Below are positions 1 to 6,832 of a stretch of 12,554 bases of DNA, in pieces (position 1 is the first letter of the stretch; every line of letters starts with the position of its first letter). A model generated the notes under the pieces. That model saw only the letters and a list, made by a program, of their open reading frames with translations. It ran no database searches and was not told the DNA's origin. Origin of the DNA: Merdiplasma sp964643295 (GTDB taxonomy: Bacteria > Bacillota > Clostridia > Lachnospirales > Lachnospiraceae). Made by a program: the position numbers and the translations under genes. The DNA is taken from contig CAZXSN010000079.1 in NCBI GenBank assembly GCA_964643295.1, forward strand, positions 1 to 12,554. Direction: 5' to 3'.

Positions 1-1
1 T

Positions 2-418
2 TTAAAGCAGAAGGCGGTTCCGGAGGTACTGCTCAAAGTGGTGGAGGCGAAAAGACTGCTGGAAACCCGTGAGGTTTCTTCTGTGCAGGAAGCGGCCAGT
101 CAGGTGGGAATCAGCAGAAGCTCGTTTTACAAGTATCGGGACGATATTTTTCCGTTTCATGAGAATGCCAGAGGCAAGACGATCACCTTTGTGCTGCAGA
201 TGTGTGATGAGCCGGGACTGCTCTCGGACGTGCTCAGGGTGGTGGCGGAGCATCGGGCGAACATTTTGACTATCCACCAGAGCATTCCCATCAATGGGAT
301 TGCTTCCACTTCGATCAGTGTGGAGGTTCTTCCTGAGACCGGAAACGTATCGGATATGATTGAACTGATAGAGCGCCGGAAGGGTGTGCGCCAGCTGCAG
401 ATTTTGGGCGGAGAGTAG
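2..418 (+). CDS. ACT domain-containing protein, PheB/UPF0735 family (5' end cut by window)
   Basis: The reading frame is open from base 2, so the true start lies just left of the window; 138 residues are visible against a usual family length of about 145-150, so only a few residues are missing. The N-terminal third resembles the helix-turn-helix-like segment of this family (EVLLKVVEAKRLLE, then a short motif ending SRSSFYKYRD). The rest, from KTITFVLQMCDEPGLLSDV to the end, is a classic ACT fold with the ligand-loop pattern DEPGLLSDV. ACT domains bind amino acids, and this family (B. subtilis PheB) is associated with aromatic amino acid or threonine metabolism genes; its exact role is not established. 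A GTG at 38 is in frame, but the upstream residues match the family, so I regard it as internal. It ends with TAG 131 bases before the next gene. Confidence 0.88.
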   Translation, partial: LKQKAVPEVLLKVVEAKRLLETREVSSVQEAASQVGISRSSFYKYRDDIFPFHENARGKTITFVLQMCDEPGLLSDVLRVVAEHRANILTIHQSIPINGIASTSISVEVLPETGNVSDMIELIERRKGVRQLQILGGE

Positions 419-549
419 CGGTATTCTTATCTAAAAGGAAACCGCAGGCGTTTTCGCACCGGAGCGATTTTAAGACCGCTTTGCGCTTACCATTGTCCGG
501 GAAGCGGTGCCGCTGAATCTGCAAAAAAAGAATAGAGGAGAAGTAAGAC
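418..549 (+). other. intergenic spacer with inverted repeat before the mutase-family gene
   Basis: The spacer holds a perfect 7-bp inverted repeat, ACCGCTT (475-481) with AAGCGGT (502-508), and a smaller AGCGG/CCGCT pair that would compete for the same bases. No U-run follows, so this does not look like an intrinsic terminator. The two flanking genes may be co-transcribed. The ribosome binding site GAGGAG (535-540) lies 9 bases before the ATG at 550. Confidence 0.4.
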
Positions 550-1746
550 ATGAAATATCTTGTGGTACTGGGAGACGGGATGGCGGATGAGCCGATCGAA
601 AACCTGGGCGGAAAAACACCGTTGGAAGCGGCAAAAACTCCCTTGATGGATTCGCTTGCCAGGCGCGGACAGATCGGACTTTTGCATACGATCCCGGAGG
701 GCATGAAACCGGGCAGTGATACGGCGAACCTGTCGGTGCTGGGGTATGATCCGAAGAAGTTTTATACCGGCCGCTCCCCGCTGGAAGCGCTGAGCATCGG
801 GGTGCCGCTCGGGGACCATGACGTGGCCCTTCGCTGCAATCTCGTGACGTTAAGCGAAGAGGAACCGTATGAGAACAAGCGAATCCTTGATCATAGCTCT
901 GGCGAGATTTCCACACAGGACGCGGCGGTGCTGCTTGACGCTGTGCGCAGGGAACTGGAGGATGATACCTATCGCTTCTATGTCGGCACGAGTTATCGGC
1001 ACTGCCTGATCTGGAAGGACGGAGAAGTGGTGGAGCTGTCCGCTCCGCATGATCACCTGGGAGAAGTGATCGGGCCGTGGCTTCCCAAAGATGAAACGCT
1101 TCTTCAGATGCAGAAAAAAAGTTTTGAGATCTTATCGCGGCATCCGCTTAACCAGGAACGCAGGGCAAAGGGATTAAACCCGGCCAACAGCTGCTGGTTT
1201 TGGGGCGCGGGCACGAGACCTTCGCTGACTTCCTTCGAGGCGACTTACCATAAAAAAGGAGTCATGATCTCTGCTGTGGATCTCTTAAAGGGGATTGCGA
1301 TCGGAGCAGGTATGAAGGTAATTGTTGTGCCGGGCGCCAACGGAGGACTGGATACCAACTATGAGGGGAAAGCGCAGGCAGCTGTGGATTCGCTGTTAAA
1401 AGACGGATACGATCTCGCCTACATTCATGTGGAGGCTCCTGACGAAATGGGACACCAGGGAAGCGTCGAGCGCAAGATTCAGGCTATCGAGTACCTGGAT
1501 TCGCGTGTGATTCGTCCGATCGTGGAGCAGATGGATCGGTCAGGGGAGGACTATCGGCTTTTGGTGCTGCCGGATCATCCGACTCCGATCCGGGTGCGGA
1601 CCCATACGTCGGATCCGGTTCCCTACCTGTTTTATGACAGCACCGCTCCCCAGGAGCATGGCTGGCGCTACAATGAGCGGGAGGCGAAAGAAAGCGGCAA
1701 TTACCTGGCGGAAGGCCCGGATATGATGCGCTATCTGTTAAGTTAA
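550..1746 (+). CDS. cofactor-independent phosphoglycerate mutase family protein (proposed homoserine kinase)
   Basis: A 398-residue alkaline-phosphatase-superfamily enzyme of the archaeal-type (apgM-like) branch. Visible metal and catalytic motifs are GDGMAD (residues 8-13), PGSDTANLS (54-62, with Ser56 the likely phospho-acceptor serine), HVEAPDEMGHQG (293-304, Asp298 and His302), DHPTP (342-346) and HTSDPVP (352-358). Length and motif order are complete. Archaeal relatives interconvert 2- and 3-phosphoglycerate. The bacterial subfamily with this architecture has been proposed to be a homoserine kinase in bacteria lacking ThrB, because it sits beside threonine-pathway and ACT-domain genes. 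The ACT-domain gene directly upstream fits that proposal, but no homoserine dehydrogenase or threonine synthase lies inside the window. Family assignment is firm; substrate is not. The start is fixed by GAGGAG at 535-540. Confidence 0.9.
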   Translation: MKYLVVLGDGMADEPIENLGGKTPLEAAKTPLMDSLARRGQIGLLHTIPEGMKPGSDTANLSVLGYDPKKFYTGRSPLEALSIGVPLGDHDVALRCNLVTLSEEEPYENKRILDHSSGEISTQDAAVLLDAVRRELEDDTYRFYVGTSYRHCLIWKDGEVVELSAPHDHLGEVIGPWLPKDETLLQMQKKSFEILSRHPLNQERRAKGLNPANSCWFWGAGTRPSLTSFEATYHKKGVMISAVDLLKGIAIGAGMKVIVVPGANGGLDTNYEGKAQAAVDSLLKDGYDLAYIHVEAPDEMGHQGSVERKIQAIEYLDSRVIRPIVEQMDRSGEDYRLLVLPDHPTPIRVRTHTSDPVPYLFYDSTAPQEHGWRYNEREAKESGNYLAEGPDMMRYLLS

Positions 1747-1806
1747 CTTTTTCAGACGGGGCAGAGGCTTTCTCCAGCCTGGATTTTTTGGCAGCGGTAA
1801 GGAGAG

Positions 1807-1849
1807 AAAAAACGGAAACGTGGGAGGTTGATCCGACGCTTCCGTTTTG
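1807..1849. terminator. bidirectional intrinsic terminator between convergent genes
   Basis: AAAACGGAAACGT (1809-1821) and ACGCTTCCGTTTT (1836-1848) form a 13-bp inverted repeat. Read on the minus strand the single non-Watson-Crick position becomes a G-U wobble, and the stem runs into a six-T tract, so it is a strong terminator for the minus-strand DUF975 gene ending at 1853. On the plus strand it carries one A-C mismatch and ends in TTTT, so it can also serve the upstream mutase-family gene. Confidence 0.8.
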
Positions 1850-1852
1850 AGT

Positions 1853-2599
1853 TTACTGCTGGTTTGTACTTCTGTCGTTCAGGTTAAGATAAAAGAGCGT
1901 GTTTGTCATGTTTCGGTAGGGAGTTACCCACAGCATACCCAGTCCTAAGGAGAGTGTCCCCAGAAGCGTCATACCAAAGAACGAAAGCTCCAGTTTCACG
2001 TAGAACCAGCGCCTGCCGCGCATCCGGTCACGGGAAGTCTGCATCAGTTCCTTGGGGCTTAGCTCCGGATGATCAATGCTCAGGTAGAGAACCGGCATGT
2101 AGTTTAGGTACATGGCAAAGAGCATCACAGTGGTTAAAAGCCCCGCGCCGATGTTGACACTGTAGGTGAGTGTCGGCGAAAGGGAAGTCTCGATTCCCCA
2201 CAGCGGGATCGGAAAGAAGATGACCGCCAGAAGGAACGGCAGGGTGCAGGCAAGCGCCCTGATCAGCAGCCGTGCCGTCAGCCGTATGATGCGGTCCGGC
2301 TGATTGCGAAAGGCGTAAAAAAGGTCAGAGACGGCATAGCGGCGTCCGCGCACCGCGTTCAGGTAAAAGTATTCGTTTCCCACGTTCAGAAGCACCCGCA
2401 GAAAGAACAGGATGATCATAATCACCAGGTTGATGAGGATGCTTATACTGCTGGCCGCGAACAGGTTGAGTGTCGGCACCAGGGAGACCAGGAGTGAAGT
2501 GAGCAGGTCCGCGACCATCAGGACAAGGATCGCCGTTCCATATTTTCCGATCATGAGCTGTCTGGCGTCAGCTTTTAATTCCTTACGGGAGATTTTCAT
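1853..2599 (-). CDS. DUF975 family integral membrane protein
   Basis: A 248-residue, strongly hydrophobic protein whose N-terminus (MKISRKELKADARQLM) has the usual opening of the DUF975 family. I see about five to six membrane segments, beginning after KYG near residue 19 and ending with a segment before the C-terminal NLNDRSTNQQ. Function is unknown; the family is common in Clostridia and bacilli. I chose the ATG at 2599 rather than an in-frame ATG at 2626, because it matches the family start and has an AGGAGG site 9-10 bases upstream. Its ATG overlaps the TGA of the upstream gene as ATGA, so the two are probably translationally coupled and their products may work together. Confidence 0.85.
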   Translation of the reverse strand: MKISRKELKADARQLMIGKYGTAILVLMVADLLTSLLVSLVPTLNLFAASSISILINLVIMIILFFLRVLLNVGNEYFYLNAVRGRRYAVSDLFYAFRNQPDRIIRLTARLLIRALACTLPFLLAVIFFPIPLWGIETSLSPTLTYSVNIGAGLLTTVMLFAMYLNYMPVLYLSIDHPELSPKELMQTSRDRMRGRRWFYVKLELSFFGMTLLGTLSLGLGMLWVTPYRNMTNTLFYLNLNDRSTNQQ

Positions 2600-3963
2600 G
2601 CCTTCACGCCTCCTCTCATGACCCATTGTGGTTCGTTCCCGGAAGGGGAGTTGTATTCCGGAATCTGGTAGGGTATCGTCTGCGGACCTTCTTCCGGAAT
2701 CTGGTAGGGTTCGTTATTCTGATACGGCGTATCATTCTGGTACGGTTCCATGAACGGATCCGGAGTGTCTGACCGGAAATCTTCGCCGCCGTAAAAATCG
2801 TAGAAATAATCAAACATATCCTCCAGCTGACTGCGCAGCTGCGGGGTAGTCATCACCGTATAGACGGAATAGACCGTGGAAATGCCGGACAATACGATAG
2901 CGGTGGAGGCAACGATGACAGCCAGTTTGCTGCGGCCGCTGATGGAGCCTCTTCCTCTGGAGAGCAGAGCTAAAATCAGGGCAGTGGCAGCCAGTGGGAT
3001 TGACAGATAAAACAGACCGGCTGTAAAAACCGCAATCACCGCGAGAATCATGGCTGCCAGGGACAGGCCGCGTGAACCTTCCTGTGGTGGTCTCTGGTAG
3101 GAACTCTGGTAGTTTCCCTGCGATCCGCCGGAATAAGACCCTCCCGGGTTTTGCCGGTACGAAGAAGAATCACTTCCGTTTTCGGATCCGTAGTTCGAAG
3201 AATGATTGCTGTCATTCCATGATCCATAGGAGGAAGAATTNNNNNNNNNNNNNNNNNNNNNNNNNNNNNNNNNNNNNNNNNNNNNNNNNNNNNNNNNNNN
3301 NNNNNNNNNNNNNNNNNNNNNNNNNNNNNNNNNNNNNNNNCTTCCGTTTTCGGATCCGTAGTTCGAAGAATGATTGCTGTCGTTCCAGGACCCGTAGGAG
3401 GAAGAATTCCCGCTTCCGTTCTGGGATCCGTAATAGGAAGAGTTTCTATCCTCGTTTTGGGATGCAGAATCGGAAGATTTGTTGCTTCCGTTTTCGGATC
3501 CGTAGTTCGAAGAATCGCTGCGGTCATTCCAGGATCCATAGGAGGAACTTTCGTTTCCGTTTTTGCGTTCGGAATAAGAAACATCGTTTTCTCCCCGGGT
3601 TTCGGCAGCGGAGGCATCTTCTCTGTCGTTTCCCGCTTCTTTGGAAGAAGGGGTGACTGTTTCTGTCGGCAACTGCGAGGATTCAAATGAGGGATTCTCT
3701 GGTTCATCCGGAGAGGAACCCTGCGGCCCCGGGGAAGGGGGATTCTGTGTCCCTTCGGGAAGGGAATCCTGCGGTTTTTCCGGAGAGGGACCCTGTGATT
3801 CCTGTGGAGAAGAACCCGTCAGCTCTGTGGAGGAGGTATCTGCCCGCTCTCCCTGCGCACCGCTTAAGGGAGGGAAAGGATCCCCCGGCGATTCATCAAA
3901 GAGTAACAACCCGTTTCCGCGTAGCTGCCCGCCGGAAAAGGAAGGATGATGGTAAGAATTCAT
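2596..3963 (-). CDS. low-complexity repeat protein with DUF4190-like membrane region (contains assembly gap)
   Basis: Nominally 455 residues, but 100 undetermined bases fall inside it, so the length is not real. In order: an N-terminal stretch of degenerate Pro/Ser/Gly/Glu-rich repeats of about 8 residues (near 45-95); a Ser/Gly/Asn/Tyr-rich region built of 12-residue units of the form YGSxN(G/D)SxxSSx; a Gly/Gln/Tyr linker; three likely membrane segments at about 299-318, 319-335 and 346-370; and an acidic tail with repeated PYQ motifs. The basic loop RGRGSISGRSK between segments 2 and 3 suggests it faces the cytoplasm. That would put the N-terminal low-complexity part inside and the PYQ tail outside (inference). 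The membrane part resembles the small hydrophobic DUF4190-type modules of Firmicutes. There is no signal peptide. The start at 3963 has GAGGTGA about 7 bases upstream. It is the first gene of an operon with the DUF975 gene. Function unknown. Confidence 0.8.
   Translation of the reverse strand: MNSYHHPSFSGGQLRGNGLLLFDESPGDPFPPLSGAQGERADTSSTELTGSSPQESQGPSPEKPQDSLPEGTQNPPSPGPQGSSPDEPENPSFESSQLPTETVTPSSKEAGNDREDASAAETRGENDVSYSERKNGNESSSYGSWNDRSDSSNYGSENGSNKSSDSASQNEDRNSSYYGSQNGSGNSSSYGSWNDSNHSSNYGSENGXXXXXXXXXXXXXXXXXXXXXXXXXXXXXXXXXXNSSSYGSWNDSNHSSNYGSENGSDSSSYRQNPGGSYSGGSQGNYQSSYQRPPQEGSRGLSLAAMILAVIAVFTAGLFYLSIPLAATALILALLSRGRGSISGRSKLAVIVASTAIVLSGISTVYSVYTVMTTPQLRSQLEDMFDYFYDFYGGEDFRSDTPDPFMEPYQNDTPYQNNEPYQIPEEGPQTIPYQIPEYNSPSGNEPQWVMRGGVKA
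3160..3576 (-). repeat. in-frame 36-bp (12-residue) tandem coding repeats
   Basis: Units encode YGSWNDRSDSSN, YGSENGSNKSSD, SASQNEDRNSSY, YGSQNGSGNSSS, YGSWNDSNHSSN and so on, a 36-bp period with a near-identical 72-bp super-repeat. The super-repeat is seen at 3173-3240 and again from 3341, with further 72-bp spacing to 3413 and 3485. GGATCC recurs within the units. There are no spacers between copies. The high identity of the 72-bp copies flanking the N run suggests recent duplication and explains the failed assembly. Confidence 0.9.
3241..3340. other. assembly gap (100 N)
   Basis: Exactly 100 undetermined bases, a typical placeholder length, inside the tandem repeats. The left flank stops 4 bases before the end of a 72-bp unit and the right flank begins at the start of the next unit. 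A whole number of 36-bp units would need 4 + 36n bases (for example 76 or 112), which 100 does not satisfy. The reading frame happens to be kept across the gap. Confidence 0.97.
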
Positions 3964-4010
3964 GCTGAAATCACCTCAAATAGTCTGTACGAATTATCAG
4001 CTGCGCAAGT

Positions 4011-4039
4011 ATCATAACACAGGGAATCTAAAAAAACAA
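4011..4039 (-). promoter_or_regulatory. sigma-A type promoter for the repeat protein/DUF975 operon
   Basis: On the minus strand a -35 TTGTTT (4034-4039) is followed after 17 bases by -10 TATGAT (4011-4016), with an extended -10 TG just upstream (TGTTATGAT). Transcription would begin near 4004, about 40 bases before the start codon at 3963. Confidence 0.7.
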
Positions 4040-4110
4040 GAAAATCCTTGCCTTCTGTGTCCGGGAGAAAGAAAGCTGGGAAAATCGCAGAACGGCAGGC
4101 AGGAAGCGGA

Positions 4111-4116
4111 TATAAT
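4111..4116 (+). promoter_or_regulatory. possible -10 element for tex
   Basis: A perfect TATAAT lies 128 bases before the tex start. I cannot find a convincing -35 hexamer at 16-18 bases upstream and there is no extended -10 TG, so the call rests on the -10 alone. The leader after it contains a small GGCTT/AAGCC palindrome (4140-4151) and purine-rich sequence. Confidence 0.4.
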
Positions 4117-4243
4117 AAAGAGAAGCTTACAATAAGACGGCTTTTAAGCCTGAAGGCAAACCGTGTGCAGGAAACGAATGCGGAAAAAGGCAGAACAGAT
4201 TTAGGATCAGATACCGACAGAAAGAAAGGGGAAGAAAAACCGG

Positions 4244-6394
4244 ATGGATATCATTAAGGTTCTGGCACAGGAGCTGGGAGTAAAGCCCTGGCAGGTGCAG
4301 GCGGCGGTCGAGCTGATTGATGACGGGAATACGATTCCTTTCATCTCCCGCTACCGTAAAGAGGCGACCGGGTCATTAAACGATGAGGTGCTGCGCAAAC
4401 TTGATGAGCGGCTCAACTATCTGCGCAACCTCGAAGAGAAGAAGCAGCAGGTGATTTCCACAATCGAGGAGCAGGGGAATCTGACGGAGGAACTCAAAAA
4501 TAAGATCCTGGCGGCGGAGACGCTGGTGGCCGTGGAGGACCTGTACCGTCCTTACCGTCCAAAGAGGAGAACCCGGGCGACGGTTGCCAAAGAAAAGGGG
4601 CTGGAACCTCTGGCGAATGTGATCTTTCTGCAGATGACGAAAAGGCCCCTGGAGCAGGAGGCCTTAGCGTATGTTTCCGAGGAGCAGGGTGTCGCGAGCG
4701 TGGAGGAGGCCATCCAGGGGGCCATGGATATCCTGGCGGAAAAGGTGTCTGATGAGGCAGCTTACAGGATGCGGATCCGCGAGATGACCATGCGTGAGGG
4801 ACGGCTTGTATCCACCGCCAAAGATGAGAATGCGGAATCCGTCTATGAGACCTACTATCACTATGAGGAAGCGGTTTCCAAAGTGGTCGGACACCGTGTG
4901 CTGGCCTTAAACCGCGGAGAGAAGGAAAAGTTCCTCACGGTGAAGCTGGAGGCTCCGGAGGAAGCGATCCTTTCCTATCTGCAAAGACAGATCATTATCC
5001 GGGATAACCCTTACACGACTCCGGTGTTAAAAGCAGTTGCCGAGGACAGCTATCGCCGCCTGATTGGTCCGGCTATTGAAAGGGAAATCCGCAGCGACCT
5101 GACGGAACACGCGGAAGACGGGGCCATCTCCGTGTTTGGAAAGAACCTGCAGCAGCTTCTGATGCAGCCGCCGATTACCGGGCAGACCGTATTAGGCTGG
5201 GATCCGGCCTTTCGCACGGGCTGCAAGCTGGCAGTGGTAGATCCCACCGGCAAGGTGCTGGATACGGCTGTGATCTATCCGACCGCGCCCACTACCCCGG
5301 CAAAGATCGCTGCCGCCAAGGAGACGCTGAAAAAGCTGATCCGCAAATATCACGTGACTCTGATTTCCGTCGGCAACGGCACAGCTTCCCGGGAATCGGA
5401 GCAGATCATTGTGGAACTCTTGAAGGAGATTCCGGATCCGGTTCAGTACGTGATCGTCAATGAGGCGGGGGCTTCCGTTTATTCGGCCAGTAAGCTGGCA
5501 ACCGAGGAGTTTCCGCAGTTTGACGTGGGACAGCGAAGTGCGGCTTCCATCGCCCGGCGTATCCAGGATCCGCTGGCGGAACTGGTCAAGATCGATCCCA
5601 AATCCATCGGCGTCGGTCAGTATCAGCACGACATGAATCAGAAGAAGCTGGGAGAAGCATTAAACGGGGTGGTGGAGGACTGCGTGAACAAGGTTGGCGT
5701 GGATTTAAACACGGCATCGGTTTCCCTGATGGGATATGTTTCCGGGATCAGCAAGGCGGTTGCCAGGAATATCGTTACCTACCGCGAAGAGAACGGTCGC
5801 TTCAGCGACCGGCGCCAGCTTTTGAAGGTTTCCAAGCTCGGGCCGAAAGCGTTTGAACAGTGCGCCGGTTTCCTGCGCATTACAGGCGGCGGCAATCCGT
5901 TGGACGCCACCGGTGTGCATCCGGAAAGTTATGCGGCAGCTGAAAAGCTTCTGGAGCGGTTGGGGTATTCTCTGAAGGATATCGAGAGCGGCAAGCTGCA
6001 GGGTCTTTCCAAAAAGGTGAAGGATTATTCGAAACTTGCCGCCGAACTGGAAGTCGGGGAGATCACTCTGCGCGATATCGTAAAAGAGCTGGAGAAGCCG
6101 GGACGGGATCCCAGGGAGGAGATGCCGAAGCCGATTCTGCGCAGCGATGTGCTGGAGATGAAGGATCTGACACCAGGCATGGTGTTAAAGGGAACCGTGC
6201 GCAACGTGATCGATTTTGGCGCCTTCGTGGATATCGGAGTTCACCAGGACGGTCTGGTGCATATTTCTCAGATGAGCAGCAAGAAGTTTGTCAAGCATCC
6301 GCTGGAAGTCGTCAGCGTGGGAGATATCGTTGAGGTGAAAGTGCTGAGCGTGGATCTCGCGAAGAAGAGGATTTCCCTGACGATGATTCTGTGA
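4244..6394 (+). CDS. tex: Tex family RNA-binding transcription accessory protein
   Basis: 716 residues, the full usual length of bacterial Tex. Domain order is canonical: the Tex N-terminal helical region (about 1-190, including the hallmark GNTIPFISRYRKEATGSLND), a YqgF/RNase H-like domain (about 315-450, from LGWDPAFRTGCKLAVVDPTG), helix-hairpin-helix segments (about 485-550), and a C-terminal S1 RNA-binding domain (about 641-713, with GTVRNVIDFGAFVDIG and LVHISQMS). Tex is a cytoplasmic nucleic-acid-binding protein linked to transcription and to toxin or virulence gene expression in several bacteria; its precise biochemical role remains unclear. The ATG at 4244 matches the conserved family N-terminus and is preceded by a purine-rich AAAGGGG. 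It appears monocistronic, with a separate promoter starting only about 20 bases after its stop. Confidence 0.97.
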   Translation: MDIIKVLAQELGVKPWQVQAAVELIDDGNTIPFISRYRKEATGSLNDEVLRKLDERLNYLRNLEEKKQQVISTIEEQGNLTEELKNKILAAETLVAVEDLYRPYRPKRRTRATVAKEKGLEPLANVIFLQMTKRPLEQEALAYVSEEQGVASVEEAIQGAMDILAEKVSDEAAYRMRIREMTMREGRLVSTAKDENAESVYETYYHYEEAVSKVVGHRVLALNRGEKEKFLTVKLEAPEEAILSYLQRQIIIRDNPYTTPVLKAVAEDSYRRLIGPAIEREIRSDLTEHAEDGAISVFGKNLQQLLMQPPITGQTVLGWDPAFRTGCKLAVVDPTGKVLDTAVIYPTAPTTPAKIAAAKETLKKLIRKYHVTLISVGNGTASRESEQIIVELLKEIPDPVQYVIVNEAGASVYSASKLATEEFPQFDVGQRSAASIARRIQDPLAELVKIDPKSIGVGQYQHDMNQKKLGEALNGVVEDCVNKVGVDLNTASVSLMGYVSGISKAVARNIVTYREENGRFSDRRQLLKVSKLGPKAFEQCAGFLRITGGGNPLDATGVHPESYAAAEKLLERLGYSLKDIESGKLQGLSKKVKDYSKLAAELEVGEITLRDIVKELEKPGRDPREEMPKPILRSDVLEMKDLTPGMVLKGTVRNVIDFGAFVDIGVHQDGLVHISQMSSKKFVKHPLEVVSVGDIVEVKVLSVDLAKKRISLTMIL

Positions 6395-6414
6395 CGGAAA
6401 GTGAAAATTTGGGC

Positions 6415-6443
6415 TTGCAAACTTAAGTGTTCTGGGGTATATT
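6415..6443 (+). promoter_or_regulatory. strong sigma-A type promoter for a small RNA
   Basis: TTGCAA (6415-6420), a 17-base spacer and TATATT (6438-6443). The expected transcription start at about 6450 coincides with the first base of the RNA closing helix at 6451, and no open reading frame with a ribosome binding site follows. Confidence 0.75.
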
Positions 6444-6449
6444 GTTGTA

Positions 6450-6618
6450 CGGGATAGCAACGCTGTTTTGAGCACATAGAAGTGGCGGCGAATTTTAGTT
6501 CGACCCCGGAGAATAAAAAACGTGCTTTAGTCTCTCTAAAAAACTGGCCAGCAGGTCCGAACCTTGCTGCATAGACGGCGTGAGAGACGGAGGTTTAAAA
6601 AGCTTGCTATCCCTTTTT
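6450..6618 (+). ncRNA. structured small RNA, about 168 nt, 6S-like candidate
   Basis: The 5' end GGGATAGCAA (6451-6460) pairs perfectly with TTGCTATCCC (6604-6613), directly followed by TTTTT (6614-6618). The closing helix extends inward through GCU/AGC and UUUU/AAAA with two single-base bulges. Inside are two arms. One is GAGCAC (6470-6475) with GUGCUU (6522-6527), enclosing a CGAA/UUCG hairpin. The other is GUCUCUC (6530-6536) with GAGAGAC (6582-6588), enclosing CAGCAGG (6549-6555) paired to CCUUGCU (6562-6568). Promoter position, helix and U-run together define an independent transcript. Its size and bulged closing stem are compatible with 6S RNA, the RNA polymerase-binding regulator, but I cannot confirm the central bubble, so 6S is only the leading guess. 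The sequence lacks hallmarks of SRP RNA, tmRNA, RNase P RNA or a T-box. That this is a genuine RNA gene is likely; its class is unresolved. Confidence 0.65.
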
Positions 6619-6787
6619 GTGTGCCTTTTTGTGGGGTAGGGAACCTGGGGAAAAAAGAATGCTTCTGCGTAAAGCAGTGCCAAGCACACAGGAGAAGTAC
6701 CCCCTTTTGTCTGGATTGCCGGAAAGCGAAAAAATGCCTGCAAACAGACGACCTTTAAGCAGAGGGAAATTGTACCGAAAAAAAGTC
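6614..6787 (+). other. non-coding spacer with additional pairing potential
   Basis: No convincing gene. TGTGTGC (6618-6624) can pair with GCACACA (6684-6690). GGGGTA (6633-6638) can pair with TACCCC (6698-6703), followed by CTTTTG. Inside it CCTG (6643-6646) with CAGG (6689-6692) and CTTCT (6662-6666) with AGAAG (6693-6697) cross each other. GTCTG/CAGAC (6709-6713/6746-6750) forms a weaker arm. These are hand-found pairings that could be chance or an unrecognised structured RNA. Confidence 0.3.
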
Positions 6788-6816
6788 TTGCCAGTAAGGC
6801 AGGAACGGGGTATAAT
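6788..6816 (+). promoter_or_regulatory. sigma-A promoter of the FMN riboswitch/ribU transcript
   Basis: TTGCCA (6788-6793), a 17-base spacer and a perfect TATAAT (6811-6816). Transcription would start near 6823, about 10 bases before the first riboswitch helix. Confidence 0.85.
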
Positions 6817-6832
6817 CCCCGTTAAAGAAAAG

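Noticed and set aside
418..508. Intrinsic terminator after the ACT-domain gene
   Set aside because: GCGGT/ACCGC and ACCGCTT/AAGCGGT can pair but neither is followed by a U-run, so termination here is not supported.
3160..3576. CRISPR-like array suggested by 36-bp periodic repeats
   Set aside because: Copies are contiguous without unique spacers, diverge in codon-wise fashion, and encode in-frame 12-residue units of a protein; no cas genes are nearby.
3072..3656. Plus-strand open frames across the repeat region
   Set aside because: They are shadows of the repeat gene on the minus strand and include the N gap; they have Arg/Phe-rich low-complexity translations with no start signals.
4048..4257. 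Small 69-residue open frame in the tex leader
   Set aside because: It has no ribosome binding site, a Lys/Arg-rich composition typical of translated purine-rich leader, and it overlaps the tex start.
6450..6618. SRP RNA, tmRNA, RNase P RNA or T-box identity for the small RNA
   Set aside because: The diagnostic conserved segments of those RNAs are absent (no SRP GGAAGGAAGCAGCC-type loop, no tmRNA tRNA-like ends, no RNase P core, no T-box bulge sequence).
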